The notes beneath the pieces were generated by a model. It saw only the letters and a list, made by a program, of their open reading frames with translations. It was not told the origin of the DNA and ran no database searches. Position numbers and translations under genes: made by a program. Positions 25,301-31,343 of a DNA stretch of 64,000 bases are shown here, piece by piece (position 1 is the stretch's first letter; each line of letters starts with the position of its first letter). Source of the DNA: Aristolochia californica (lineage: Eukaryota > Streptophyta > Magnoliopsida > Piperales > Aristolochiaceae); contig JARWKL010000016.1 in assembly GCA_029961685.1 (NCBI GenBank), forward strand, positions 625,001 to 689,000, in the 5' to 3' direction.

Positions 25301-28300
25301 GAGAAAGTTGCGGGAGGGGCTTGGCGGTGATAAGGATCGGTGACGGCAGACGAGGGGAGGAAGAAATCGAAGAGAAGAAAGTTGCCGATTGTTTCCCTGT
25401 TCCCCCTGATTCTAGAGAAGTTGAGATGAAGACGAAGAGAGCTCCCGCTCCCGCCTCTTGGGCCATCGTTGAGTTAACGAGCTGGCTCGCAAGCTTTCGA
25501 ACCGAACCATGGTTCGGTCAAACTCAGCTTGTTAACTTAAATGAGCCTGATCTAGATCTTGAACTTGTTAACTTAAACGAGCCTGATCTAGATCTCGAAC
25601 TCGGTTCGAGATCCAAATAAAAGGAATCAAACCGAGCTCAAGCCACTCTCAATCGGTGCAATGCCACCCCTAATCGAGAGCTTCGACGGGTGACCTTTCT
25701 TCCTTGCCCAGACCGGTCTACAGTAAACGGTGAAAGTCGTGAAGTTGGATTTTAGTGATTGTGTGGCAAGTGACGGGCTGGTTAGCATGGGGAAAGCTTG
25801 GGTGAGCCAAGTAGATGATCCTTTCCCCAGTCTAACCTGTACGAGTTGCCTTTAGTCAGTCCCACGCCACTGCTGCTGAAGTCTGCCACGTTACCTCATT
25901 TGTGGAAAACAGCCACGGTCCTTTTGCAAATGTCATAAATTACACACCATACAAAAATATCTTTCGGTCGAATGAAATCACTAACGAAGACAGCAGGCGC
26001 CCCGCGGGCAAAAAATGAATATCCACCGTCCACGTCTCATAAAGGAAAAAAAAACATTGATATGCGCTTGGGGTACACGAATGCGTCTTGGGGGAACAGG
26101 TGGCACAGCCTAGTGCGATCGGACGGACCAGGTTTGACCAACAAACTCCCTTTTGTGCCTTTTTTGCATTCATCCATTCATTCATGTACTCTATACGGAC
26201 CATCTCTGAAAGCAAATATATCTTTGAAATGGCGTGGCGAGACAAAGAGGGAAAATATTGATCAGAGGTGTGACGCAGAGGTTCGAATTTCAGTAGCAGC
26301 AGAGTGAATGAGGCTGCCAGTTGGTGTCGAAAGCCGGCGGGACCATGGAGACGGTTTCTCTCAAGCGAACGAGGGCTGCTCGTCGGAAGAGGCTGGAAAT
26401 CTTGTCGCTGAGATCTCTGACTCAGGGGTCCGACGGTTTGATTCGTGAGAAAGATAGCAAGAGGGAGAGAGGAGGGAGTTGAGCAGAGCGGACAGCGGCG
26501 GCGGGGTGACTGCGACGAGGACGTCGGGCGATAGTTTTTTTTGAGAGGGGTGTGGCGCGATTCGAACTCGCGACCTGACGCACCTAATGTAACTGAATAC
26601 CACTAGACCAAACGGTCTTAGGTACGTCGGGTGATAGTGACAGTGATGGCAGAAGCATCGAGGGGGGAATGAGAGACGGAGAAGAGGGAGAGAGTTGCAG
26701 GAGGGGCTCGGCGGTGATAAGGATCGGGGACTGCAGACGGGGGGAGGAAGAAATCGGAGGAAGGAATCGAAGAGAAGAAAGTTGCCGACCGTTTCCCTGT
26801 TTCCCCTAATTCCCGAGAAGTCGAGACGAAAACGAAGACGAAGAGAGCTCCCACTCCTGGCTCCCACCTCCTAAGCGCCGGGGAGAGGCTCTGGAGTGCA
26901 TCGGCTAGCTCATTCCAGCCAAAACCCGAGTTTGTGTCCTCAGGTATGAATAATCTGGCTAAAATGGAGGTTCCTCTTTTGTGGGTGATCCAACATTCCC
27001 GGCAACCACGGAAGGTAGTCACCGAGAAGAGGAAGATCGAGTCCCGTGACCAGAGCTCACGGTATTTCTCAGTTTCCGAGGTAGCTCTCTGGAACTAAAG
27101 CTTGAAGTTGTGGATCGCTTCTACTGGGACACGGATGAAAGAAAGTTTTGATCCTTCGACTGAGGAGATACGGATCACCAAACCTGATTTTCAGACGTCG
27201 GCTTAGGAGATACGGATCACCGGACCTGACACAGATCACAGTGGAGAAACTATTTTCTCCTATGCTGGGCCTGTGGGCATTACAAATTCTACCATTGCGG
27301 AGGTGAATGCCCTTCATCTTGGGTTGAAGATTTTCAAAGATAGACTTCAAGGGTAATTGCTGATTGAGGGAGACTCTAAAATGGTCATAAGTTGGTGCTC
27401 TAATTCTGCCATTCCCCTTTGGAGGCATTGGCCAATTACTTCTTCTATTACAGATATTACATCTTCCATTTCTTGTACTTAGAATCACATTCCTAAGTCA
27501 ACCATTTTTGTGGCTGATAGGCTAGCTAAATTTGGAATCTCCCAACAATCTCTCATTGTTTGGGACGGCTCCCCTTCCTTGTAATTTTGCTCTTTTGAGC
27601 CTTCTAATATAACTCAGCACTATTTAAAAAAATAAAATAAAAAAATAAGATGGTTGTGGAAGACTTGAAGCCTGTTGAGTAATTTGAAGAGTTTTGTAGT
27701 GATAGAGTCGGAGACTCCCAACGGCCCAACAAAGGAAAAAAAGAGACGACAATTTTCGTCATGGATTACTCCTCCAAAGCCAGCAAGACCGGGGAAGCCA
27801 AAGGCGCTACCATCAAAATTCAACTTAAAGTGGCCCGCCGGTGGAGGAGCCCAGGTCATCATTACCGAAGGATGAACCACCCCAACTACCATGCCGTCAG
27901 TTCCCTCTAAGATTAGAGCCACTGAGGTAACTGAATTCTTTCCAACACTAGACCTGAATATAGCAGCAGAGTAGCCTAAAACTTCGTAGTATCAATGTGT
28001 CTTCCAAAGTTTGAGGACAGTAGATTGAATGAGACCACTTAATTCTGTAAGACCAATCACACAGAGTCCTAGTGCCACCCTAACTCCAGACCAGAGTCCT
28101 CACTACAATAATAAGCCTCCTAGATTGTGGATACTCATTAGATACTTTCTTCCTCTTTTTAAAAAAAAAATAAGGTGTACTTTCTTCCCCTTGTATGCCA
28201 TTTTTCTGCTCGTCGGAATCTTCACAAATAATATTCTCTAAATGTCTTATGCCTTCACTCCCCTTGAACCACAACTTCTCATTTATCAAAGTGCATTGAA

Positions 28301-31120
28301 CCAGCTATACACTAGATTCCCAAAAATTTACTAACCAAACATATTTCTTCTAAAAAAAAAGTAATAGTTCTGAATCGGAAGACCATAATTGGAATCACTG
28401 CTACATGTTTGACTTTAAGCATTTAAAATATCAAACCCGTGAGAGGATACCTCCTTCAATTATGGGATCAAATGGTATGTTTCCCAACCTACACAAACCA
28501 TGAACTCATTTTAGATTATTATGTATACACACCTCTGGTTCCACCCAAATAAATGCTGTCTTATGTGCAATTTATTCCTACTAAAGTGCTTTGACTTGAG
28601 TTTCACATTCTATCATATCATTTGGCTCTCCTGCCTTGACCAGAATGCAGTGTGCAAACTATATGTTAATTATTATTTCTTTCATCAGTACAGCTGCATA
28701 AGTATTACTAATAGCATAAAAGTACGTACAAGGAAAAAAGCGACATGCCGATGACCTTTATCAGAGGCTAGCTGTGCAGGGGTAAACCCAGCATTATCTT
28801 TCAGCAGTAATTCCTCCTTTCCGCCTGCATGTACAAGTATAGTGCAAGCATCCACATTTCCGCTTATTGCAGCCCAGTGTAGAGGTGTACAACCTAACAT
28901 CATTCGAATGCAAACATGATCCTCCAATCAAAGCTGTGTAGTACATAACTATAAATTTTCAACTATTTTAATTTTGGCATGCATGAGTTTGCAAAATTGA
29001 GAATTTATAACTTGTCAAGAGGTATTGATAGGATCACTGTTTTCAATTCTTACATGCATAAATGACTCTTATCAGTGATAAATCCATACAATTATGTTGC
29101 TTAATACTGTCAAGACCCCCATGCATCAGTAATACTAATTATCACCTTTTTTATTCAGTTTATATAAAATTGCAACATAACAAGATTTTTTTACAATTCT
29201 TGAATACTATCACTCATAGACACCATAACGCTGTGCCATTCAGCACCATAGGAGGTAAAGCATGCAAAACACATCATGGAGCACCAGAAGAGCTGATTCA
29301 AACTGAAAATTCTCAGTTTCTCTCCATCAAATAAAGGAATTTGAACTCCCTGGGCTTTTCTAATCTTGCAATTCTTAGATCACATCATGGAGCACCAGAA
29401 GAGCTGATTCAAACTGAAAACTCTCAGTTTCTCACCATCAAATAAAGGAATTTGAATTCCCTGGGCTTTTCTAATCTTGCAATTCTTAGATAGTACGGTT
29501 CTAAATCTGTGACATGCCCATTAACCAAGAAGAAATATGAATTCTATTTCCAAGAAGCAGCCAATCAACTTTAATAATGTTATCAATCTAAAGGTACTCC
29601 AGCAATTTACACGACTATCAAGAATACCTCCTGCCACTTAAATTTAGAGAAAAGAAGAAAAATTCCAGTAATCTCCATTTTGGAATAACTTAAAAAGATT
29701 GTAGCTGTTTTAAGAGAGTCGTCAACTTAAAAATGGATATGAAATTTAAATTAGGTCAGGTGGGGCATTTTTTTACAGAAAACATTCTCAATTCTTGTAC
29801 AGAACCAAACATGATCACACCTGAACGTAAATTATTCGAAGCTGTAATATAAATCACTGAATTATGCAGGACATACATCACTCATGTAACAACCTTGCTG
29901 GCCATGCTGTAAACTCATAACAGTGTGGCAGAACATTAGAAGTTTCAGATAGAAAATACTTCACCTTCTCTATCCTGTCTCCTTGGGTTTGCATCTCTAA
30001 ACAAAAGTAACCTGATGGTGTCTGCAAAGCCTTTATAGGCAGCCCTGGTAAACGATTGGATTTATCATTAGTCACGATTACTGATATCTTTAAAGCTGTA
30101 CCAAGTTCGATTACACCAAAGAAAGAAAACTCATGCTCATATCAGTTAAAAAAGCGGAAGTTTTGAAATTTCACGCTCACTGGGAAAAGGATGGACATAA
30201 TTATTTATTCCATCAGGCAGTATGAGACGGTTGGTGAGAGGAAGCTAATTAAACGACATAAGAAACAGCCCACGTATACGGTGAGTTTAAGCTTCATAAT
30301 GACCGATTAATTAGCTCTTTCGTTTATTTACTTGCTACAGAATAACAAACAGTTTTATGTCCCCACATACCAATGCAACGGGCTCCTGCCATCATAGTCC
30401 GGTGAATCAAAATCTGCCCCATATTTGGCAATGATGTGGTTCAAAAAAGTTGTTTGACCGTACTGGGCCGCCACATGAGTTGCCTAACTCAAGATTACTC
30501 CAAAAATCAATTCTTGTAACAAAAGAAAGCGATTACCAGTTTTGAGTTTGAAAAGAAAGGGAAAACGCCGGCGTGAAATGCCAGCACACAAGGTATGATC
30601 ACAAATTTTTCAAAGTTTCAAAATACAACATTTTACCCTGTAGCCATTAAGGTCAGCAGCCTCGACTCTCGCTCCATTCTGCAGAAGTACATCCGCCACT
30701 GGAATGGAACCACGTACAGCCGCCCAATGCAAAGCCGTTTGCAGCGAATTGTCTGCCGCATTAGCGTCAGCACCATGCTGCAACAAGAAAGTACTCCATG
30801 GACTTACCCCTCTAGTAAGAAAAATGAAAAGAAAAAGGAAAAGACAAATTCATGTAATATACGTCAATGATGTACTGCGCAGCACCGGCAAAATTGTTCA
30901 GAGAAGCCCACTGAAGCGCGTAGTAACCATTTACGTCCGGTTTCGAGAGGGAGCAACCGTCGATCTCGACGAATTTGCGAAGCTTTTCGAGATTTCCATA
31001 CGCAGATGCAGAAAAGACGTCTGTGATAACAGGCTCGTTGACGTCACCCTCAACGGAGATCGAATTCGCAGTTGCTGCGGAGTCGGAAACTACTTCAATC
31101 TCCGAATTCTTTTGAGCCAT
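1158..31120 (-). CDS. PAT23: Ankyrin-repeat DHHC protein S-acyltransferase (PAT23-like), 12 exons in window, 3' end missing
   Basis: Membrane palmitoyltransferase that transfers palmitate to cysteines of target proteins. Twelve exons join in frame to 487 codons: 30863-31120, 30637-30777, 30371-30483, 29965-30044, 28730-28893, 21869-22007, 21663-21762, 21274-21334, 10603-10680, 10374-10472, 1388-1466 and 1158-1306. Residues ~65-250 are ankyrin repeats ([32 protein letters not shown]). Hydrophobic segments lie at ~278-298, 304-330, 415-437 and 463-485. The DHHC cysteine-rich domain spans ~374-411, with DHHC at 399-402. All introns are GT-AG. The last exon(s), expected to carry the TTxE motif and ~50 residues, are off the left edge beyond a LINE. 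Wording such as [10 protein letters not shown] and the overall length fit Arabidopsis PAT23 better than TIP1/PAT24; that choice rests on memory of the family. The exons total 1.46 kb within 30 kb. Confidence 0.93.
1388..1466 (-). CDS. PAT23: PAT23 exon 11
   Basis: 79 bp with 26 codons plus one base. It encodes [17 protein letters not shown] and the start of the third transmembrane segment. Acceptor TGCAG, donor GTATGT; the next intron is 81 bp. Confidence 0.9.
1876..4741 (-). mobile_element. 5'-truncated LINE with 13-bp target duplication
   Basis: The poly(A) tail is at 1876-1890 on the minus strand. RNase H spans 2191-2427 ([15 protein letters not shown]), the zinc-knuckle domain ~2560-3250 and reverse transcriptase ~3250-4740 ([16 protein letters not shown] carries the FVDD catalytic motif). 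The direct repeat TTTTCTGAATGTT occurs at 1863-1875 and 4742-4754. The endonuclease is missing and several stops and frameshifts are present. It lies in PAT23 intron 10. Confidence 0.9.
5046..5640 (+). mobile_element. LINE 3' fragment (RNase H)
   Basis: RNase H-like coding runs from about 5125 ([15 protein letters not shown]) through [14 protein letters not shown], followed by the conserved 3' tail and an A-rich end at 5628-5639. It belongs to the same subfamily as the copies at 1876 and 22224. TAGTTTCAG occurs at 5037-5045 and again at the right end, a possible target duplication; the left limit is therefore approximate. Confidence 0.75.
5641..6290 (+). mobile_element. Strongly decayed LINE fragment
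   Basis: Scattered zf-RVT and RNase H similarity on the plus strand (TTGATGGGAGTTAAAAGG resembles the NFDGS block; GAAAGGAATGATAATTG resembles KERND). No open frame remains and the ends are not defined. Confidence 0.45.
6292..6866 (-). mobile_element. LINE 3' fragment (RNase H)
   Basis: A T-rich end at ~6280-6294 is followed on the minus strand by the LINE 3' tail and RNase H coding ([46 protein letters not shown]). It is 5'-truncated near 6866, where plus-strand LINE sequence starts. Confidence 0.8.
6867..7395 (+). mobile_element. LINE reverse-transcriptase fragment with poly-C expansion
   Basis: The plus strand encodes [18 protein letters not shown], then [10 protein letters not shown] and SSRGLKQ, the RT fingers/palm up to the [10 protein letters not shown] site. 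A run of about 19 C replaces part of the DPLSPFLF codons at ~7048-7066. Downstream pieces ([11 protein letters not shown]) match RT after the YxDD box. It is dead. Confidence 0.7.
7400..9545 (-). mobile_element. Older LINE RNase H fragment split by a younger LINE
   Basis: The minus-strand RNase H piece lies at 9481-9545 ([11 protein letters not shown]) and continues at 7400-7649 (GIAGFRGVG, then a frame-shifted [11 protein letters not shown] part). The younger LINE at 7650-9471 sits between the two. Its 3' end is not seen. Confidence 0.65.
7650..9471 (-). mobile_element. 5'-truncated LINE nested in another LINE
   Basis: The poly(A) tail is at 7652-7666 (minus strand). RNase H spans 7744-8217 ([38 protein letters not shown]), zf-RVT ~8300-8900 and the RT thumb ~8879-9471 ([19 protein letters not shown]). 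It is flanked by AACCACAAG at 7641-7649 and 9472-9480. The long minus-strand frame at 8879-9541 crosses the insertion edge and is a chance fusion. Confidence 0.85.
9546..10373 (-). other. PAT23: PAT23 intron 10, 5' part without recognisable element
   Basis: Intronic sequence between exon 10 and the LINE cluster. I see no coding similarity, repeat or structural RNA here. Confidence 0.6.
10374..10472 (-). CDS. PAT23: PAT23 exon 10 (DHHC catalytic core)
   Basis: 33 codons, phase 0. It encodes [11 protein letters not shown], then [14 protein letters not shown] and VGK. The DHHC cysteine at residue 402 is the expected acyl-accepting residue. There is an extra cysteine (CKCCVEQ) where family members usually have Arg. 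Acceptor TTAG, donor GTGAGA. An 8.9-kb intron follows. Confidence 0.94.
10603..10680 (-). CDS. PAT23: PAT23 exon 9
   Basis: 26 codons, phase 0 at both ends. It encodes the stretch leading into the cysteine-rich domain, ending [11 protein letters not shown] with the first two zinc-site cysteines. Acceptor TGCAG, donor GTTGGT. Confidence 0.91.
10830..11575. repeat. Unclassified repeat unit with weak terminal inversion
   Basis: GGTTGACC/GGTCAAC-type motifs occur in opposite orientation near both ends (around 10880-10980 and 11455-11540). The ends share TTATAAAA..AACC-like words in inverted orientation. It encloses the tandem pair at 11054-11390. It may be a non-autonomous DNA element, but the ends are too diverged to fix. 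Confidence 0.35.
11054..11390. repeat. 169-bp tandem duplication
   Basis: Two head-to-tail copies, 11054-11222 and 11223-~11390. Both start TGGGGAAGGTGG and share CTCCATCATGTGGGACTTT and a pyrimidine-rich CCTCCACCTCCCTCTTA block. The GC-rich content differs from the AT-rich intron around it. Confidence 0.85.
11842..11945 (+). mobile_element. tRNA-derived SINE-like sequence, copy 1
   Basis: Shares a ~100-bp core with the sequence at 48728: GTGGG(T/C)TGCAG, AATGGTCT, AAGTCT...CTTC/TTAAG, CTCCTAGGCTCA. An A-box-like TGCAGTTCAATGG and a B-box-like GACTTCAAGTCTCC are spaced as in tRNA-derived promoters. No clear target duplication was found. Confidence 0.5.
11966..12001 (-). mobile_element. Poly(A)-only retroinsertion (candidate)
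   Basis: A 36-bp T/C tract sits between CAATAAAGACCCAGG (11951-11965) and AAATAAAGACACCCTGG (12002-12018). The near-duplicate flanks suggest a target duplication around an inserted poly(A) tail on the minus strand. Confidence 0.45.
13804..13877. repeat. 37-bp tandem duplication inside the LINE
   Basis: TTAATGTCAAGTATAATTAC begins at 13804 and again at 13841, and the two 37-bp units are nearly identical. It breaks the LINE reading frame. Confidence 0.85.
14387..14893. repeat. 254-bp tandem duplication of LINE zf-RVT coding
   Basis: Two units, 14387-14640 and 14641-~14893, both contain GAGGAAT.TG.AAATCAT, TTTGGAGTTCA and CTTATAGCAGTCAACTTTTG. They differ at many positions, so the duplication is old. 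It doubles the zinc-knuckle region of the decayed LINE. Confidence 0.85.
15650..17060 (-). mobile_element. Ty1/copia retrotransposon fragment (RT and RNase H)
   Basis: Minus-strand coding covers copia RT (VYVDD-like near 16800, IYGFKQS near 16935, [14 protein letters not shown] near 16500, [12 protein letters not shown]) and copia RNase H ([49 protein letters not shown] at 15757-15990). Stops and frameshifts abound and no LTR was identified. A short LINE at 16543-16740 interrupts it. Confidence 0.85.
16543..16740 (+). mobile_element. 198-bp LINE 3' end inserted in copia
   Basis: It encodes the last part of RNase H ([11 protein letters not shown], [14 protein letters not shown]), then the 3' tail and A15. 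The flanks AGTGTCTAGCAAGATGTG (16525-16542) and AGTGCCTAGCAAGATGTG (16741-16758) form an 18-bp target duplication with one mismatch. Confidence 0.92.
17098..17270. repeat. Short irregular repeats of a TATATGGTGTATA motif
   Basis: TATGGTGTATA-type words recur about six times, mixed with GCTACAAGTTA(T/G)ATAT, and again inverted as TATACACCATATACACC at ~17236. It is a local low-complexity array at the copia edge. Confidence 0.6.
17690..20850 (+). mobile_element. Older LINE (endonuclease to RT), interrupted by another LINE
   Basis: The endonuclease is at 17760-18530 ([41 protein letters not shown]). After the insertion at 18550-19473 it resumes with the linker and [15 protein letters not shown] at ~20395, [20 protein letters not shown] at ~20540 and [11 protein letters not shown] at ~20700 (usual FVDD, here CVDD). 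Stops and frameshifts are present. It ends near 20850 in RT without a poly(A) tail. Confidence 0.82.
18550..19473 (-). mobile_element. 924-bp LINE nested in the LINE above, exact 18-bp target duplication
   Basis: ACTGAGGGTCCAAGCTTT lies at 18532-18549 and 19474-19491. The T-rich end at 18550-18570 is its poly(A) tail. The minus strand encodes zf-RVT ([20 protein letters not shown]) and RNase H ([39 protein letters not shown]), with a stop after NAEL. The host LINE is in opposite orientation. Confidence 0.92.
20897..21030. repeat. 68-bp tandem duplication
   Basis: GAGTTGTATTCATTCCCATT starts at 20897 and again at 20965; the units differ at only a few bases. They lie in PAT23 intron 8 close to exon 8. 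Confidence 0.88.
21274..21334 (-). CDS. PAT23: PAT23 exon 8
   Basis: 61 bp. It completes the split Ser, then encodes the DPG motif ([11 protein letters not shown]) expected just inside the second membrane segment of DHHC enzymes. Acceptor GTAG, donor GTAAGT. A 10.6-kb intron follows. Confidence 0.9.
21425..21519 (-). mobile_element. 95-bp LINE 3' end with 15-bp target duplication
   Basis: It contains only the subfamily 3' tail (minus strand of AATGATGCTAATTTTTATTA) and an A-rich end. ACTTTCAACCGTTTT occurs at 21410-21424 and 21520-21534. It lies in PAT23 intron 7, which is otherwise short. Confidence 0.9.
21663..21762 (-). CDS. PAT23: PAT23 exon 7
   Basis: 100 bp with 32 full codons, encoding [19 protein letters not shown] and on to MFYRCS, the second transmembrane segment. 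The Ser codon is split with exon 8. Acceptor CTAG, donor GTAGCT. Confidence 0.91.
21869..22007 (-). CDS. PAT23: PAT23 exon 6
   Basis: 139 bp with 46 codons plus one base. It encodes the linker after the ankyrin domain and the first transmembrane segment ([16 protein letters not shown]). Acceptor TTCAG, donor GTATAT. Confidence 0.92.
22224..23445 (-). mobile_element. LINE 3' fragment (zf-RVT, RNase H)
   Basis: The poly(A) tail is at ~22229-22241. RNase H spans 22261-22782 ([37 protein letters not shown]), and zf-RVT lies at 22884-23445 ([20 protein letters not shown]). It is close to the copy at 1876-4741. It lies in PAT23 intron 5. Confidence 0.85.
23446..24447 (+). mobile_element. LINE 5' portion (endonuclease) with internal deletion
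   Basis: A basic leader (~23450-23700) is followed by an ATG at 23804 and an endonuclease domain ([37 protein letters not shown]). After a frameshift come [13 protein letters not shown] and [12 protein letters not shown], then a jump to the pre-RT linker ([14 protein letters not shown]), which implies an internal deletion. It is cut at the right by the TIR element at 24448. Confidence 0.8.
24448..25673. mobile_element. hAT-like non-autonomous DNA element
   Basis: The left end TTAGAAATGGCATCG and the inverted right end TTAGGGGTGGCATTG resemble hAT-type termini. The subterminal regions are rich in GAGCTCGAGC/TTCGAGCTC words. No transposase is seen. The centre (25256-25465) is purine- and GC-rich. 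An 8-bp target duplication is not recognisable, so the class is tentative. Confidence 0.5.
25256..25465. repeat. Purine-rich block, copy 1
   Basis: About 210 bp nearly identical to 26645-26866 (GGGGAATGAGAGACGGAGA, GGCGGTGATAAGGATCGG, AAGAAAGTTGCCGA, GTTTCCCTGTT). This copy lies inside the hAT-like element. Confidence 0.85.
26340..26880. repeat. Purine-rich block, copy 2, with flanking GC-rich sequence
   Basis: 26645-26866 matches the block at 25256-25465 with small insertions. To its left a short plus-strand frame (ATG at 26345, about 46 codons, Arg/Lys-rich) has no known relatives that I recognise. The SINE at 26535 splits this region. It is probably a fragment of the same repeat family, not a gene. 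Confidence 0.6.
26535..26623 (-). mobile_element. Short tRNA-derived SINE with 14-bp target duplication
   Basis: On the minus strand an A box TGGTCTAGTGG (26600-26610) is followed 30 bp later by a B box GAGTTCGAATCGC (26557-26569), then CCACACCCCTCTC and A8. The flanks ACGTCGGGCGATAG (26521-26534) and ACGTCGGGTGATAG (26624-26637) differ at one base. At 89 bp it is little more than a tRNA body plus tail. Confidence 0.82.
27222..27640 (+). mobile_element. LINE 3' fragment (RNase H)
   Basis: The plus strand encodes [23 protein letters not shown] sequence, an [17 protein letters not shown] block and the IPKST/LAKFG end, then the 3' tail and an A-rich terminus at 27625-27640. Stops are present. 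Confidence 0.75.
27645..27930 (-). mobile_element. LINE RNase H fragment, tail-to-tail with the previous one
   Basis: The minus strand encodes [30 protein letters not shown] and [13 protein letters not shown]. It meets the plus-strand LINE tail at ~27640, so the two fragments face each other with their 3' ends. Confidence 0.75.
27931..28729 (-). other. PAT23: PAT23 intron 5, distal part without recognisable element
   Basis: AT-rich intronic sequence. No coding similarity, RNA gene or repeat structure seen. Confidence 0.6.
28730..28893 (-). CDS. PAT23: PAT23 exon 5
   Basis: 164 bp with 54 full codons, encoding the [12 protein letters not shown] ankyrin repeat and the final repeat [11 protein letters not shown]. 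It ends at HVAFFL with donor GTACGT. A 6.7-kb intron full of transposons follows. Confidence 0.93.
29271..29491. repeat. 111-bp tandem duplication in PAT23 intron 4
   Basis: ACATCATGGAGCACCAGAAG starts at 29271 and at 29382. The two 111-bp units differ at only a few positions, which points to a recent event. It contains no exon. Confidence 0.92.
29965..30044 (-). CDS. PAT23: PAT23 exon 4
   Basis: 80 bp that completes the split Trp codon and encodes [18 protein letters not shown] then RRQDRE, ending one base into a Gly codon. Acceptor CCAG, donor GTGAAG. It is small, but its frame fits both neighbours and the family sequence. Confidence 0.9.
30371..30483 (-). CDS. PAT23: PAT23 exon 3
   Basis: 37 codons plus two bases. 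It encodes the [11 protein letters not shown] ankyrin repeat and the start of SPLHW, with the Trp codon split by the next intron. Acceptor TTAG, donor GTATGT. Confidence 0.92.
30637..30777 (-). CDS. PAT23: PAT23 exon 2
   Basis: 47 codons, phase 0 at both ends, acceptor CAG and donor GTAAAA. It encodes an ankyrin repeat beginning HGADANAAD and containing [11 protein letters not shown]. The intron before it is only 85 bp. Confidence 0.93.
30863..31120 (-). CDS. PAT23: PAT23 exon 1
   Basis: 86 codons from the ATG at 31120 to a GT donor at 30861-30862, phase 0. It encodes the acidic N-terminus and the first ankyrin repeat ([12 protein letters not shown]). The context AAGCGAAG..CATATGGCTC has no nearer in-frame ATG, and the N-terminus matches the family start. 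Confidence 0.92.
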
Positions 31121-31343
31121 ATGAAGCGAAGAGAACTTTGTGAGGACTTGAAACCGAGGATCTCAGGAGCTCGTTTGGGCCTCCGAGGACTTATCCCAAG
31201 GGTTTCAAGCTGCTCGTTTGGTGGTGAAGCATATTAGAGAATGCATTTTCGATAGTAGAGACAAGAATCGGAATTGGAAGTCAGTCTCGATCCCAAAATT
31301 TTTAACTGAGTTGAGATCGAGTTCGAGCAAGTTCTTAATATTA

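Noticed and set aside
25940..26307. 101- and 111-codon opposing frames
   Set aside because: They overlap on opposite strands, have no recognisable domain, and lie between transposon fragments.
26361..27022. 168- and 134-codon minus-strand frames
   Set aside because: Same compositional effect, interrupted by the SINE and overlapping a repeated block.
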